Assembly: GCA_024234595.1 (NCBI GenBank)
Contig: JACKNZ010000022.1
Coordinates: 1-49,617 of the forward strand
Direction: 5' to 3'
Length of the DNA stretch: 49,617 nt
Origin: Moraxellaceae bacterium
GTDB lineage: Bacteria; Pseudomonadota; Gammaproteobacteria; Pseudomonadales; Moraxellaceae
Translations under genes and position numbers: made by a program
Notes under the pieces: generated by a model
Told to the model about the DNA's origin: nothing
The model's database searches: none
Seen by the model: only the letters and a program-made list of their open reading frames with translations
In this document: positions 41,659 to 49,617 of the stretch, one piece after another
How the letters are laid out: every line of letters begins with the position of its first letter
How positions within the stretch are numbered: position 1 is the stretch's first letter

Positions 41659-43035
41659 TCACTGCACCGCATTTTGCCGCTTATCAACACTTGCCACCCA
41701 ACGATTTTTATGACTGGTCAACAACAAAGCATCATAATAACGTCTTACTTCTTGCACATACACCAACGCCTGACCAGCACGCGGTAATTGGCGCAAATGA
41801 CGACTGACATCTAACCACTTAGTCGGGTCATTACCCATTTGTTGGGTAATTTTTTGGGCTTTTACAATATTGCCATAACCCATATTATAAGCCGCTAACG
41901 CCATCCATGTTCTATCAGGCTCACGCACCGAATCAGCAAATTTTTGGGTCATTAACTGATAATAAGCCGCACCAGCCTCAATACTTTGCGTAGGATTTTT
42001 GCGGTTGCTAATGCCCATTTCTTTGGCTGTGCCTTGTGTAAGCATCATTAAACCAGCAACGCCAGTCGGAGAGATAGCATTGGCATTCCACTTAGACTCT
42101 TGATACCCAATCGCAGCCAATAAACGCCAATCCATATTGTGCTTGTCGGCTTGTTGTTCAAATTTATGTTGATACAACGGCAAACGTGCTTGCATATCAC
42201 GTTGAAAGGTTTTTACGCCAATACGATTAAAGGTCTCACCTTGACTATAAAAACGAGTGAGCCGTTGTAAAGTGCCATCTGTGGCACTTTGCTGTAAAAA
42301 ATAATTGCTTAATTTAAGCAAATGTTGGTCTTGCGGACGTAATGCCCAAGCCAATTTAATGTCGGTTAAAGCAGCTTTAACTTGTAACTCTGGAAATGCA
42401 GCACGACGTGCCTCAAATTCGGCTTTATTGAGTACCGCATAGTCGGCACTGCCATTTTCTAACTTCATCAATAGTGTGTCAGGTGTGGCATTAGCAACCG
42501 CGACAATGTCAGCATTGGGGTCAAAATCTTGAACGTGAAATTGTTCAATGCTGTTTTGGCTAACTGCAATTTGAGCGTTATCAGGCGTTGTACTACTATC
42601 TTGATGTCCAACTAATTGTTGTTGCTCTTGCAAATAAGGGCTGCTGAGTAATACTGATTTTAGACGCGGGTCGCGGCTCGCTAGGCCAGTAATACCAATA
42701 TCAGCTTTACCTGCACGCAAGGCGCGTACCACCGCTTCGGCATTGGGGGCTTGTATAATCTCGAGTTTAAGGTTGAGTTCTTCGGCAAATTTACGCAATA
42801 ACTCATATTGAAGGCCGCGTGTGCCTGAGTCACCATGAGGTAAAAAAGTGGTAGGACTGGCGATGCCAATCACGCGTAAAGTACCACGGTCAGTCACTTT
42901 GTCGATGTGATAAGACGCAGAGGGATGAAACAGTACTGAGCCACAAAATAGCAAAGTTGCCATTATGATACGTTTAAATGACACACTTTTTTTGAGCGTA
43001 AAGTAGTTGGCTGGCAAGGCCAATTTGCCTAACAT
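41659..43035 (-). CDS. mltF: Membrane-bound lytic murein transglycosylase F
   Basis: 458 residues from ATG 43035, chosen because GGGAGG lies six bases before it; the longer frame to 43092 has no such site. A hydrophobic N-terminus (RIIMATLLFCGSVLFHPSAS) precedes an SBP_bac_3-like domain (RGTLRVIGIASPTTFLPHGD, VVRALRAGKADIGITGLASR) and then a lytic transglycosylase domain with the catalytic Glu in AAIGYQESKWNANAISPTGV and AAYNMGYGNIVKA. MltF cleaves the glycan of peptidoglycan to 1,6-anhydro ends. It is divergent from purL. Confidence 0.94.
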   Translation of the reverse strand: MLGKLALPANYFTLKKSVSFKRIIMATLLFCGSVLFHPSASYHIDKVTDRGTLRVIGIASPTTFLPHGDSGTRGLQYELLRKFAEELNLKLEIIQAPNAEAVVRALRAGKADIGITGLASRDPRLKSVLLSSPYLQEQQQLVGHQDSSTTPDNAQIAVSQNSIEQFHVQDFDPNADIVAVANATPDTLLMKLENGSADYAVLNKAEFEARRAAFPELQVKAALTDIKLAWALRPQDQHLLKLSNYFLQQSATDGTLQRLTRFYSQGETFNRIGVKTFQRDMQARLPLYQHKFEQQADKHNMDWRLLAAIGYQESKWNANAISPTGVAGLMMLTQGTAKEMGISNRKNPTQSIEAGAAYYQLMTQKFADSVREPDRTWMALAAYNMGYGNIVKAQKITQQMGNDPTKWLDVSRHLRQLPRAGQALVYVQEVRRYYDALLLTSHKNRWVASVDKRQNAVQ

Positions 43036-43416
43036 GCGCGACCTCCCATAAGCTATTGGTTGAATTTTAATCGTTTTTGGCTTAAAAATCAAACAGCAGC
43101 ATTTTTGTAATGAGTATGTAGGTCAAAGTGTAGCTATTTACTGAGCAAGAAGTTTGTGAATCGCTGTCGATTTTTTGTGCATAAATGACAAACAGATAAA
43201 GCAAGTAGGCTAAAAATATCAGGCCAAAAACAATCAGATTGCCACCATTTGCCACAATTCGGGTACAATGTGCGACCTTTGTTTTTGTCTGTTTTTGCCC
43301 TCACCCCGACCCTCTCCCAACAGGAGAGGGGGTTCTCTCTCCCCGAGGGAGAGAGTTAGAGTGAGGGTTAATCGTAATCACGATGAAGTTCTTTCTTCTT
43401 CCCAAGCGAGTATGTC
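43036..43416. other. Divergent mltF/purL intergenic region
   Basis: 381 bases with no gene. A possible purL promoter has TACAAT at 43264-43269 with TTGCCA 19 bases before it. A 70-base palindromic repeat lies at 43298-43367. The 100 bases next to mltF show nothing recognisable. Confidence 0.55.
43298..43367. repeat. CCCTCAC...GTGAGGG palindromic element
   Basis: CCCTCAC (43298-43304) and GTGAGGG (43361-43367) bound two inner hairpins: CCCTCTCCC with GAGAGGG, and CTCTCTCCC with GGGAGAGAG. Elements of this wording are common between genes in many proteobacteria. Here it lies in the purL leader, 49 bases before the start codon. Confidence 0.8.
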
Positions 43417-46400
43417 ATGTTAATTGTTAGTGGTGCTAAAGCCTTATCTACCTTCAAAAGTCAACGCTTGTTGGCAGATTTGCAAGCCATACAGCCAAGT
43501 ATTGTTGGTTTAACCAGTCGCTTTGTCCATGTCGTTGCAGTCAACCAAACGTTAAATGATAATGAGCAACAACAATTACATGAATTATTGCATTATGGTG
43601 AAGAGTTTAATGCCGAGGGTTTTGGCGAAGGTGAATTTGATGCCGTGTTTGTGATTACTCCACGCATTGGCACAATTTCGCCGTGGTCATCTAAAGCCAC
43701 AGACATAGCGCGTAACAGTGGCTTAGATAAAGTACAACGTGTTGAGCGTGTTACCGTCTATTGGTTACAAACCACCCGTGAATTAACCTCAGAGCAACGC
43801 CAAGCCGTTGCCGCTAAATTACATGACCGCATGACCCAAAGCGTATTAGCCAGTGTCGAAGACGCAGAAGTGTTATTTGCCGAACATGAGCCACAGCCTT
43901 TACAAAGCATTGATATTTTAGGCGGTGGTCGTGAAGCCTTAAAACAAGCCAACCAAGAATTTGGTTTTGCTTTATCACCTAATGAAATTGATTATTTAGT
44001 TGAGAGTTTTCAACAATTAGGCCGTAATCCACACGATGTTGAATTGATGATGTTTGCTCAAGCCAACTCTGAGCATTGTCGTCACAAAATTTTTAATGCT
44101 GAATGGACAATTGACGGCGAAAAAGCCGATAAGTCTTTATTTGGCATGATTAAAAACACCTACCATCATGCACCAGCCAATATTTTGTCTGCCTATAAAG
44201 ATAATGCTTCAGTGATTGTTGGTCACCAAGCTGACCGCTTTTTCCCAAATCCAAGCAGCAAAACCTATGGTTATAGCAATGAGCCTGTTCATATTTTAAT
44301 GAAGGTTGAAACCCACAACCACCCAACCGCGATTTCTCCGTTTGCAGGGGCATCGACAGGTTCTGGTGGTGAAATTCGTGACGAAGGTGCAACAGGTCGT
44401 GGTGGCAAACCCAAAGCAGGTTTAGCAGGCTTTACCGTATCCAACCTACAAATCCCCAATTTTGTTCAACCTTGGGAAGTGGCTTATGGCAAGCCCAATC
44501 GTATTGTGTCTGCTTTAGACATTATGATTGACGGGCCTTTGGGCGGTGCAGCCTTTAATAACGAATTTGGTCGCCCCAATTTATGTGGTTATTTCCGTAG
44601 CTTTGAATTAGCGGTAAATGGTGTTAATGGGCTTGAAGTCCGTGGTTATCATAAACCGATTATGATTGCAGGCGGTTTGGGTAATATTCGTGAAGAGCAT
44701 GTGCAAAAAAATGCCATTCAAGCAGGTGATTGCCTGATTGTGTTAGGTGGCCCAGCGTTGTTAATTGGTTTGGGTGGCGGTGCAGCGTCGAGTATGGCCA
44801 GTGGTGCAAGCTCTGAAAACTTAGATTTTGCCTCGGTACAACGTGATAACCCCGAAATGGAACGCCGTTGCCAAGAAGTGATTGATGTGTGTTGGGCAAT
44901 GGGTGACAACAATCCTTTAGTCTCTGTGCATGATGTGGGCGCAGGTGGCTTGTCGAATGCGATGCCTGAATTAGTTCACGAGTGGGATTTAGGTGCAACC
45001 TTAGAGTTAAGAAAGATTCCTAATTTAGAACGTGGTATGAGCCCACGCGAAATTTGGTGTAACGAAGCGCAAGAGCGTTATGTGTTGGCGGTTCGTCCAG
45101 AACGTTTAGCCGAATTTGAAGCCATTTGTCAGCGTGAGCGTTGTCCATTTGCGGTGTTGGGTCAAGCTGAAAAAGTGCAGCACCTAACAGTCAGTGACAG
45201 TCATTTTGCCAACAAAGCAGTCGATATGCCCATGCAAGTGTTGTTGGGCAAACCACCAAGAATGTCGCGTCAATTTAACAGCCAACACATTGAACAAGCC
45301 AGTTTTGATAGCAGCCATATTGATTTAACCGAAGCCACAAAACGGGTATTACAAGTACCAACCGTCGCTTCTAAATCCTTCTTAATTACCATTGGCGACC
45401 GCTCGGTGACAGGTTTAGTAGCCCGTGAACAAATGGTTGGACGTTATCAAGTGCCTGTTGCTGATTGCGCGGTGACTGCTAGCGGTTTTCATGCCTTTAC
45501 AGGTGAAGCGATGGCGATGGGTGAGCGTACGCCATTAGCCGTGATTGATGCAGGTGCTTCGGCGCGTATGGCGGTTGGTGAGTCGATTACCAACATTGCC
45601 TCTGCCAAAATTGCTCAGTTAAGCGATATTAAATTATCGGCAAACTGGATGGCTGCCGCAGGTTATGGCATTGAAGACCAAAACTTGTTTAATGCGGTAA
45701 AAGCCGTGGGCATGGAATTGTGTCCTGCCTTGGATATTGCCATTCCTGTCGGTAAAGATTCGTTGTCGATGCGTACTGTTTGGAAAGACGGTGAAGAAAA
45801 CAAAGCTGTCACTTCTCCCTTGTCATTGATTGTGTCTTCGTTTGCACCTGTCACCGATATTCGTCAAACCATCACCCCTGAATTAAAAACAGACGTAGAC
45901 AGCGTATTGATGTTGATTGATTTGGGTCAAGGCAAAAATCGCCTAGGTGGTTCTGTCTTAGCACAAGCCTATCGCCAAATAGGGAATGTTGCGCCTGATT
46001 TAGATGACCCACAATTATTAAAAGACTTCTTCAACACGATTCAAACGCTTAACGCACAAGGCAAGTTATTGGCTTACCATGACCGTAGTGATGGTGGTTT
46101 AGTGGCAACTTTAGCAGAAATGGCTTTTGCTGCACGTGTCGGTTTAGAGATTGATTTATCTGCTTTAGCAAATAGCAAGCAACAATTAGCGGCTGTGTTG
46201 TTTAACGAAGAATTGGGTGCAGTGATTCAAGTGGCCAAAGCCGATGTTGATGCCGTGACAGCCGCATTTGCCAACACCAGTTTAGCCAATGCTGTGTCAG
46301 TATTAGGCGGCATTAACCTAACTCAAGACATTCGCTTTCATTATCAAGGCGAAACCGTGTTACAAGGTACACGCGCACAATGGCAACAAGATTGGGCAGA

Positions 46401-47319
46401 AACCAGTTATCGTATTCAAGCCATTCGTGACAATGCCGATTGTGCAGCCCAAGAATTCGCATTAATTGCTGATGATACGCAAGCTGGTTTGATTGCTAAG
46501 TTAAGTTATGACCAAGATTTAGACATTGCCTTGCCCTTTATTAACACAGGTGTACGTCCACGTGTGGCAATTTTGCGTGAACAAGGTGTCAATGGTCATA
46601 TCGAAATGGCGGCTGCTTTTGATAAAGCAGGTTTCACCAGTGTTGACGTCCACATGAGCGATATTTTAACAGGCCGTATTAGCTTACGTGACTTTGTGGG
46701 TTTAGTAGCTTGTGGTGGATTCTCCTATGGGGACGTGTTAGGTGCTGGTGGCGGTTGGGCAAAATCGGTATTGTTTAACAGCCGTGCGCGTGATGAATTT
46801 ACTGCGTTTTTTAATCGTCCAGAAACCTTTAGCTTAGGGGTGTGTAACGGTTGTCAAATGTTGTCACAGCTCAAAGATTTGATTCCTCATGCTGAGTTAT
46901 GGCCACGTTTTGTGCGTAACACCAGTGAGTCTTTTGAAGCTCGTACGTCATTAGTTAAAATTGAAAAATCTCCGTCTTTATTCTTTAAAGATATGGAAGG
47001 TTCGGTGATGCCGATTGCCGTGGCGCATGGTGAAGGTCGTGTATTGCATAACCATGTTGAAGCCTTAAATAACAGTGGTTTAGTGGCTGCTCGTTTTGCT
47101 GATGCGACAGGTGCAGCAACACAAACGTATCCCTTAAATCCGAATGGCTCTCCGTTTGCGATTACCAGTGTCACCAGTGGTGATGGTCGTGCAACGATTT
47201 TAATGCCCCATCCTGAACGTGTGTTCCGTGGCGTGCAAAATTCTTGGCAGCCAAAAGATTGGCAACAAGATGGCGCGTGGATGCGTATGTTTAGAAATGC
47301 AAGGGTGTTTGTGGGTTAA
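43417..47319 (+). CDS. purL: Phosphoribosylformylglycinamidine synthase
   Basis: 1300 residues, the large single-chain form. The N-terminal PurS-like part (VVAVNQTLNDNEQQQL, FVITPRIGTISPWSSKATDI) is followed by the two AIRS-like halves with MMFAQANSEHCRHKIFNAEW, KVETHNHPTAISPFAGASTG, VSVHDVGAGGLSNAMPEL and LAYHDRSDGGLVATLAEMAF, and by the C-terminal amidotransferase with GVCNGCQMLSQ (nucleophile) and MPHPERVFRG. It makes FGAM in purine synthesis with glutamine as nitrogen donor. Confidence 0.97.
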   Translation: MLIVSGAKALSTFKSQRLLADLQAIQPSIVGLTSRFVHVVAVNQTLNDNEQQQLHELLHYGEEFNAEGFGEGEFDAVFVITPRIGTISPWSSKATDIARNSGLDKVQRVERVTVYWLQTTRELTSEQRQAVAAKLHDRMTQSVLASVEDAEVLFAEHEPQPLQSIDILGGGREALKQANQEFGFALSPNEIDYLVESFQQLGRNPHDVELMMFAQANSEHCRHKIFNAEWTIDGEKADKSLFGMIKNTYHHAPANILSAYKDNASVIVGHQADRFFPNPSSKTYGYSNEPVHILMKVETHNHPTAISPFAGASTGSGGEIRDEGATGRGGKPKAGLAGFTVSNLQIPNFVQPWEVAYGKPNRIVSALDIMIDGPLGGAAFNNEFGRPNLCGYFRSFELAVNGVNGLEVRGYHKPIMIAGGLGNIREEHVQKNAIQAGDCLIVLGGPALLIGLGGGAASSMASGASSENLDFASVQRDNPEMERRCQEVIDVCWAMGDNNPLVSVHDVGAGGLSNAMPELVHEWDLGATLELRKIPNLERGMSPREIWCNEAQERYVLAVRPERLAEFEAICQRERCPFAVLGQAEKVQHLTVSDSHFANKAVDMPMQVLLGKPPRMSRQFNSQHIEQASFDSSHIDLTEATKRVLQVPTVASKSFLITIGDRSVTGLVAREQMVGRYQVPVADCAVTASGFHAFTGEAMAMGERTPLAVIDAGASARMAVGESITNIASAKIAQLSDIKLSANWMAAAGYGIEDQNLFNAVKAVGMELCPALDIAIPVGKDSLSMRTVWKDGEENKAVTSPLSLIVSSFAPVTDIRQTITPELKTDVDSVLMLIDLGQGKNRLGGSVLAQAYRQIGNVAPDLDDPQLLKDFFNTIQTLNAQGKLLAYHDRSDGGLVATLAEMAFAARVGLEIDLSALANSKQQLAAVLFNEELGAVIQVAKADVDAVTAAFANTSLANAVSVLGGINLTQDIRFHYQGETVLQGTRAQWQQDWAETSYRIQAIRDNADCAAQEFALIADDTQAGLIAKLSYDQDLDIALPFINTGVRPRVAILREQGVNGHIEMAAAFDKAGFTSVDVHMSDILTGRISLRDFVGLVACGGFSYGDVLGAGGGWAKSVLFNSRARDEFTAFFNRPETFSLGVCNGCQMLSQLKDLIPHAELWPRFVRNTSESFEARTSLVKIEKSPSLFFKDMEGSVMPIAVAHGEGRVLHNHVEALNNSGLVAARFADATGAATQTYPLNPNGSPFAITSVTSGDGRATILMPHPERVFRGVQNSWQPKDWQQDGAWMRMFRNARVFVG

Positions 47320-47323
47320 GATA

Positions 47324-47346
47324 AAAGGGCGCAGATTGCGCCCTTT
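47324..47346. terminator. Bidirectional terminator between purL and the toxin gene
   Basis: AAAGGGCGCA (47324-47333) pairs with TGCGCCCTTT (47337-47346) around GAT. T residues follow on both strands, so it serves purL and the convergent GNAT gene. Confidence 0.85.
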
Positions 47347-47347
47347 G

Positions 47348-47842
47348 TTATATCACAAGGCGTTTTGCATCTTTCAACAACAAAACTAATAACGCTTGAT
47401 TTGTAGGCGAAGGCATAAAGCCAAAACGTAAATAAAATGTTTTAGCTTCTTCGTCTAAGGGGTGAGTAATCAGTGCGCGTACACCAGCATGTTCGGCAAT
47501 AATTAACGCCTTTTTAATGGCTTCTTTTAATAAGCCCGTTCCTAAACCTAGACCTTTATATTGTCTATCAACGGCCAAACGAGCAAGAATAATCACAGGA
47601 ATTGGATATTGCCCCATGCCTTGACGCACTCTGTCAGGCGCATCAAAGGTATCAATTTGCCCCAATGTTAAACTAAAGTAAGCAGCAACTTTTTGTGCAT
47701 CACAAACCGCAAAGGTTTTAACTGAGCCACTTTGTTGTGCTTGTAAACTGTAGCGTTTAAGCCAGTCATTTAACGAGGTTTTACCACAATCAAAATCACT
47801 AATAACGTGTGTTTTTTGTAGGCTCTGTGGCGCACTAAACAT
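47348..47842 (-). CDS. GNAT-family acetyltransferase toxin (TacT-like)
   Basis: 164 residues starting MFSAPQSLQKTHVISDFDCG, the usual start of TacT/AtaT-type toxins (DFDCGKTSLNDWLKR), then SGSVKTFAVCD, VIILARLAVDRQYKGLGLGT (acetyl-CoA site R/Q-x-x-G-x-G) and AKTFYLRFGFMPSP. These toxins acetylate the amino acid on charged tRNA and stop translation. ATG 47842 is preferred because its A is also the last base of the antitoxin stop (TAATG); a TTG at 47857 would add five residues. Order antitoxin-toxin fits the family. Confidence 0.92.
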   Translation of the reverse strand: MFSAPQSLQKTHVISDFDCGKTSLNDWLKRYSLQAQQSGSVKTFAVCDAQKVAAYFSLTLGQIDTFDAPDRVRQGMGQYPIPVIILARLAVDRQYKGLGLGTGLLKEAIKKALIIAEHAGVRALITHPLDEEAKTFYLRFGFMPSPTNQALLVLLLKDAKRLVI

Positions 47843-48141
47843 TAATTTTTTTCCCAAGGTGCTTGGCGCGAAAATAAATCAGCAAGCCCTGTATTCTCTG
47901 TTGGCGTATCGTCATCAAGTAAGTTAAGTAAGTGCTGATATTCTTCTTGAGAAACCATAAATAAGCGTTGATTAAGCAAGGTATGTTCTGCCGCTAAACA
48001 AGCACTATCTAAAATAAAATCTGTTAATGATTGATGACGTAACGAAGCGGCTTCTTTTAATAGTTGCTCTTGTAAAGGTGTTGCGCGTAAACCTAAGCGC
48101 GATGAACGTATATTCGGGACAGATTGTTGTATGCTAGACAT
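47842..48141 (-). CDS. DUF1778 (TacA-like) antitoxin
   Basis: 99 residues from ATG 48141 (AGAGG eight bases before). The start RSSRLGLRATPLQEQLLKEA plus RHQSLTDFILDSACLAAEHT is the ribbon-helix-helix segment of DUF1778 antitoxins, followed by FMVSQEEYQHLLNLLDDD, the toxin-binding helix. It would bind the operator of its own operon and neutralise the GNAT toxin. Confidence 0.92.
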   Translation of the reverse strand: MSSIQQSVPNIRSSRLGLRATPLQEQLLKEAASLRHQSLTDFILDSACLAAEHTLLNQRLFMVSQEEYQHLLNLLDDDTPTENTGLADLFSRQAPWEKN

Positions 48142-48208
48142 GATATTCGCCTCTTTATTAAGCGGTGTTTGTACAATGTTAGCGCAAATAAGGTATAAAT
48201 GCACCACT

Positions 48209-48290
48209 AAAAAATCTATTCATTAAAAACGTCAATATCCTCATAAATATGATATAAGATAATAAAAATAACCCAAAAAAATCTATTCAT
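48209..48290. promoter_or_regulatory. Pair of 15-bp direct repeats before the HipA-type gene
   Basis: AAAAAATCTATTCAT occurs at 48209-48223 and again at 48276-48290, directly before the start codon at 48292, with an AT-rich promoter-like stretch (GATATAAGATAAT) between them. Possible operator pair for this gene or for the divergent antitoxin operon. Confidence 0.5.
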
Positions 48291-48291
48291 C

Positions 48292-49608
48292 ATGCAGCCA
48301 ACTTTGTTCAAACTATTAGCCAAACAGCCGCAATCGGCCAAAGAGCTAACCAAACAACTCAATATCTCGCAGCCGACTTTATCGCGTTTGGTCAAACAGC
48401 AGCCTGCCATCATTAAAATTGGCAAAGCCCGCGCTACGCAATATGCCTTACAACGCCCGATTCGTGATATGGGTAGTCAATGGCCTGTGTATCGAGTTAA
48501 TGAACAAGCAAACATCAGTGTGGCAGGGCAGTTAATTGCCGTTTATCCACATGGTTTTGTGTGGCACGATGCACTGACCCAAAACGAGACGCTTTACGAG
48601 AGTTTGCCGTGGTTTTTGTGGGATATTCGGCCACAAGGCTTTTTGGGACGTGAGTTTAGCGCGATTCATCAACAGCTTGGCCTTAATCCACGTTTACAAG
48701 ATTGGCAAGATGACGATGTATTAACCTTTTTATTAAAGTTTGGTTTTGTGCAGCCGAGTCATTTTTTGGTGGGTGAAGAAAGTAGGGTGTCTTTTTTACG
48801 CTTGCAACAAGATGTGATGCAACCTGATGACGATGATGGTTGGTTAAAAACTCGTGCCTCCTATGGTCAAGAAGCGTGTAAAGTGATTCGGCAAGATATT
48901 GCCCGTTCTTCTGCGGCAGGCGAACAACCCAAATTTGGCGTATTTGTTGTGGAGCAACAGCAAGCCTTTGAGTTATTAGTTAAATTTAGCCCACCTGTGA
49001 GCAGCCCAAATGGTCAGCGTTGGTCAGATTTGTTAATTGCGGAACATTTAGCCTTACAAACTTTGCAGCATGTTGGTATCGCTGCGGCACGCAGTCAGAT
49101 TGTGCAAAGCCAAGGGCGTACCTTTTTAGAAGTGGTACGTTTTGACCGTACTTCCTGTTTGGGACGTAAAGGCATGGTGTCTTTAGAGGCAGTGAGTAAC
49201 GAGTTTATTGGTCATAACCAAGCGTGGGACGAGCAAGCAAAGTCTTTGTTAGACTTAAAAAAAATTAGTTGCGATGATTATCAATGTATTTTAAAAGTCT
49301 TTGCTTTTGGCCGTTTGATTGCCAATGAAGATATGCACAACGGCAATTTAAGTTTCTTTTTGGCGGACGATTTTAGTTTAAGCCTTGCACCCGTTTACGA
49401 TATGTTGCCTATGCGTTTTGTCCCCACGACTCATGGCGAAGTGGTTGAGCGAGATATTAAAATTGCCCAAGCAACGCACTTAACACAAGATGTTTGGTTG
49501 CAAGTGTCTGAGTGGGCAAGGTTTTATTGGCAGCAAGTCGCTAATCATCCTCAAATTAGTGTTGAGTTTAGAAAGATTGCTGAGAAATATATAGACAGTG
49601 AACAGTGA
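48292..49608 (+). CDS. HipA-family kinase, YjjJ/HipH-like
   Basis: 438 residues. An N-terminal winged helix-turn-helix (LFKLLAKQPQSAKELTKQLN, ISQPTLSRLVKQ) is fused to a HipA-type kinase: PKFGVFVVEQQQAFELLVKF, the HipA_C block AEHLALQTLQHVGIAAARSQ, catalytic GRLIANEDMHNGNLSFF and the metal-binding APVYDMLPMRF. This one-protein arrangement matches E. coli YjjJ/HipH (about 443 residues), which has no partner antitoxin gene next to it; none is seen here. The last residues SEQ and the stop are encoded by the first copies of a heptamer array. Confidence 0.9.
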   Translation: MQPTLFKLLAKQPQSAKELTKQLNISQPTLSRLVKQQPAIIKIGKARATQYALQRPIRDMGSQWPVYRVNEQANISVAGQLIAVYPHGFVWHDALTQNETLYESLPWFLWDIRPQGFLGREFSAIHQQLGLNPRLQDWQDDDVLTFLLKFGFVQPSHFLVGEESRVSFLRLQQDVMQPDDDDGWLKTRASYGQEACKVIRQDIARSSAAGEQPKFGVFVVEQQQAFELLVKFSPPVSSPNGQRWSDLLIAEHLALQTLQHVGIAAARSQIVQSQGRTFLEVVRFDRTSCLGRKGMVSLEAVSNEFIGHNQAWDEQAKSLLDLKKISCDDYQCILKVFAFGRLIANEDMHNGNLSFFLADDFSLSLAPVYDMLPMRFVPTTHGEVVERDIKIAQATHLTQDVWLQVSEWARFYWQQVANHPQISVEFRKIAEKYIDSEQ

Positions 49609-49617
49609 ACAGTGAAC
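49595..49617. repeat. Heptamer array AACAGTG at window end
   Basis: ACAGTG plus two full AACAGTG units and AAC, continuing past the window edge. It has the same unit as 20915-20968 and again supplies the stop codon of the gene before it. Confidence 0.9.

Overview
The window looks like the chromosome of a moderately AT-rich gammaproteobacterium, most likely of the Moraxellaceae or a close relative. Three things point there: a three-gene pntAA-pntAB-pntB transhydrogenase, the order trpG-trpD-trpC-crp/vfr-osmC followed by coq7 and a HIT protein (known from Pseudomonas and its relatives), and hisS-yfgM-bamB-der in the usual gammaproteobacterial order. Close neighbours at genus level cannot be decided from the sequence alone. 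No rRNA, tRNA, CRISPR array, prophage or transposase gene was found.

Layout. 1-1183: the end of a RelE-type toxin gene cut by the window edge, then an EamA/DMT exporter. 1457-4341: proton-translocating transhydrogenase operon, with pntB losing its last codons to a frameshift. 4590-15940: an accessory surface block. Two large RTX/beta-propeller proteins (the first broken by indels near its start) flank an operon of wecB, a membrane GT2 glycosyltransferase, a Tat-exported putative glycosidase and an outer-membrane barrel protein. Together these could make, trim and export an N-acetyl-hexosamine-containing polysaccharide and decorate it with calcium-binding proteins. 16037-16698: FitAB-type toxin-antitoxin pair. 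16792-22646: trpGDC, CRP/Vfr regulator, OsmC, DUF4442, coq7, HIT. 22944-27813: hisS-yfgM-bamB-der. 27858-33099: TonB receptor, periplasmic ABC-type binding protein and hybrid histidine kinase, which may form one trans-envelope sensing unit. 33096-35107: Sfp-type phosphopantetheinyl transferase and M23 peptidase (minus strand), then a DUF4124 protein. 35200-37536: VolA/Pla-1-like lipoprotein lipase. 37662-41658: guaB, guaA, an unrecognised 120-residue protein, tadA. 41659-47319: mltF and, divergently, purL. 47348-49608: a TacA/TacT-like toxin-antitoxin pair and a divergent HipA-type kinase resembling YjjJ/HipH.

Intergenic DNA carries many repeats: three families of 7-bp tandem arrays (two arrays begin at a gene's stop codon, two lie between hisS and the HIT gene), two copies of a small palindromic element ending in GGACTTACGC, four full and one half copy of an 81-99 bp two-hairpin element starting GTAGCC, and several TTCGACTTCGCTCA-type repeats. 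The most unusual content is the RTX/polysaccharide block with its structured leader, the TonB receptor-binding protein-hybrid kinase module, and the heptamer arrays.
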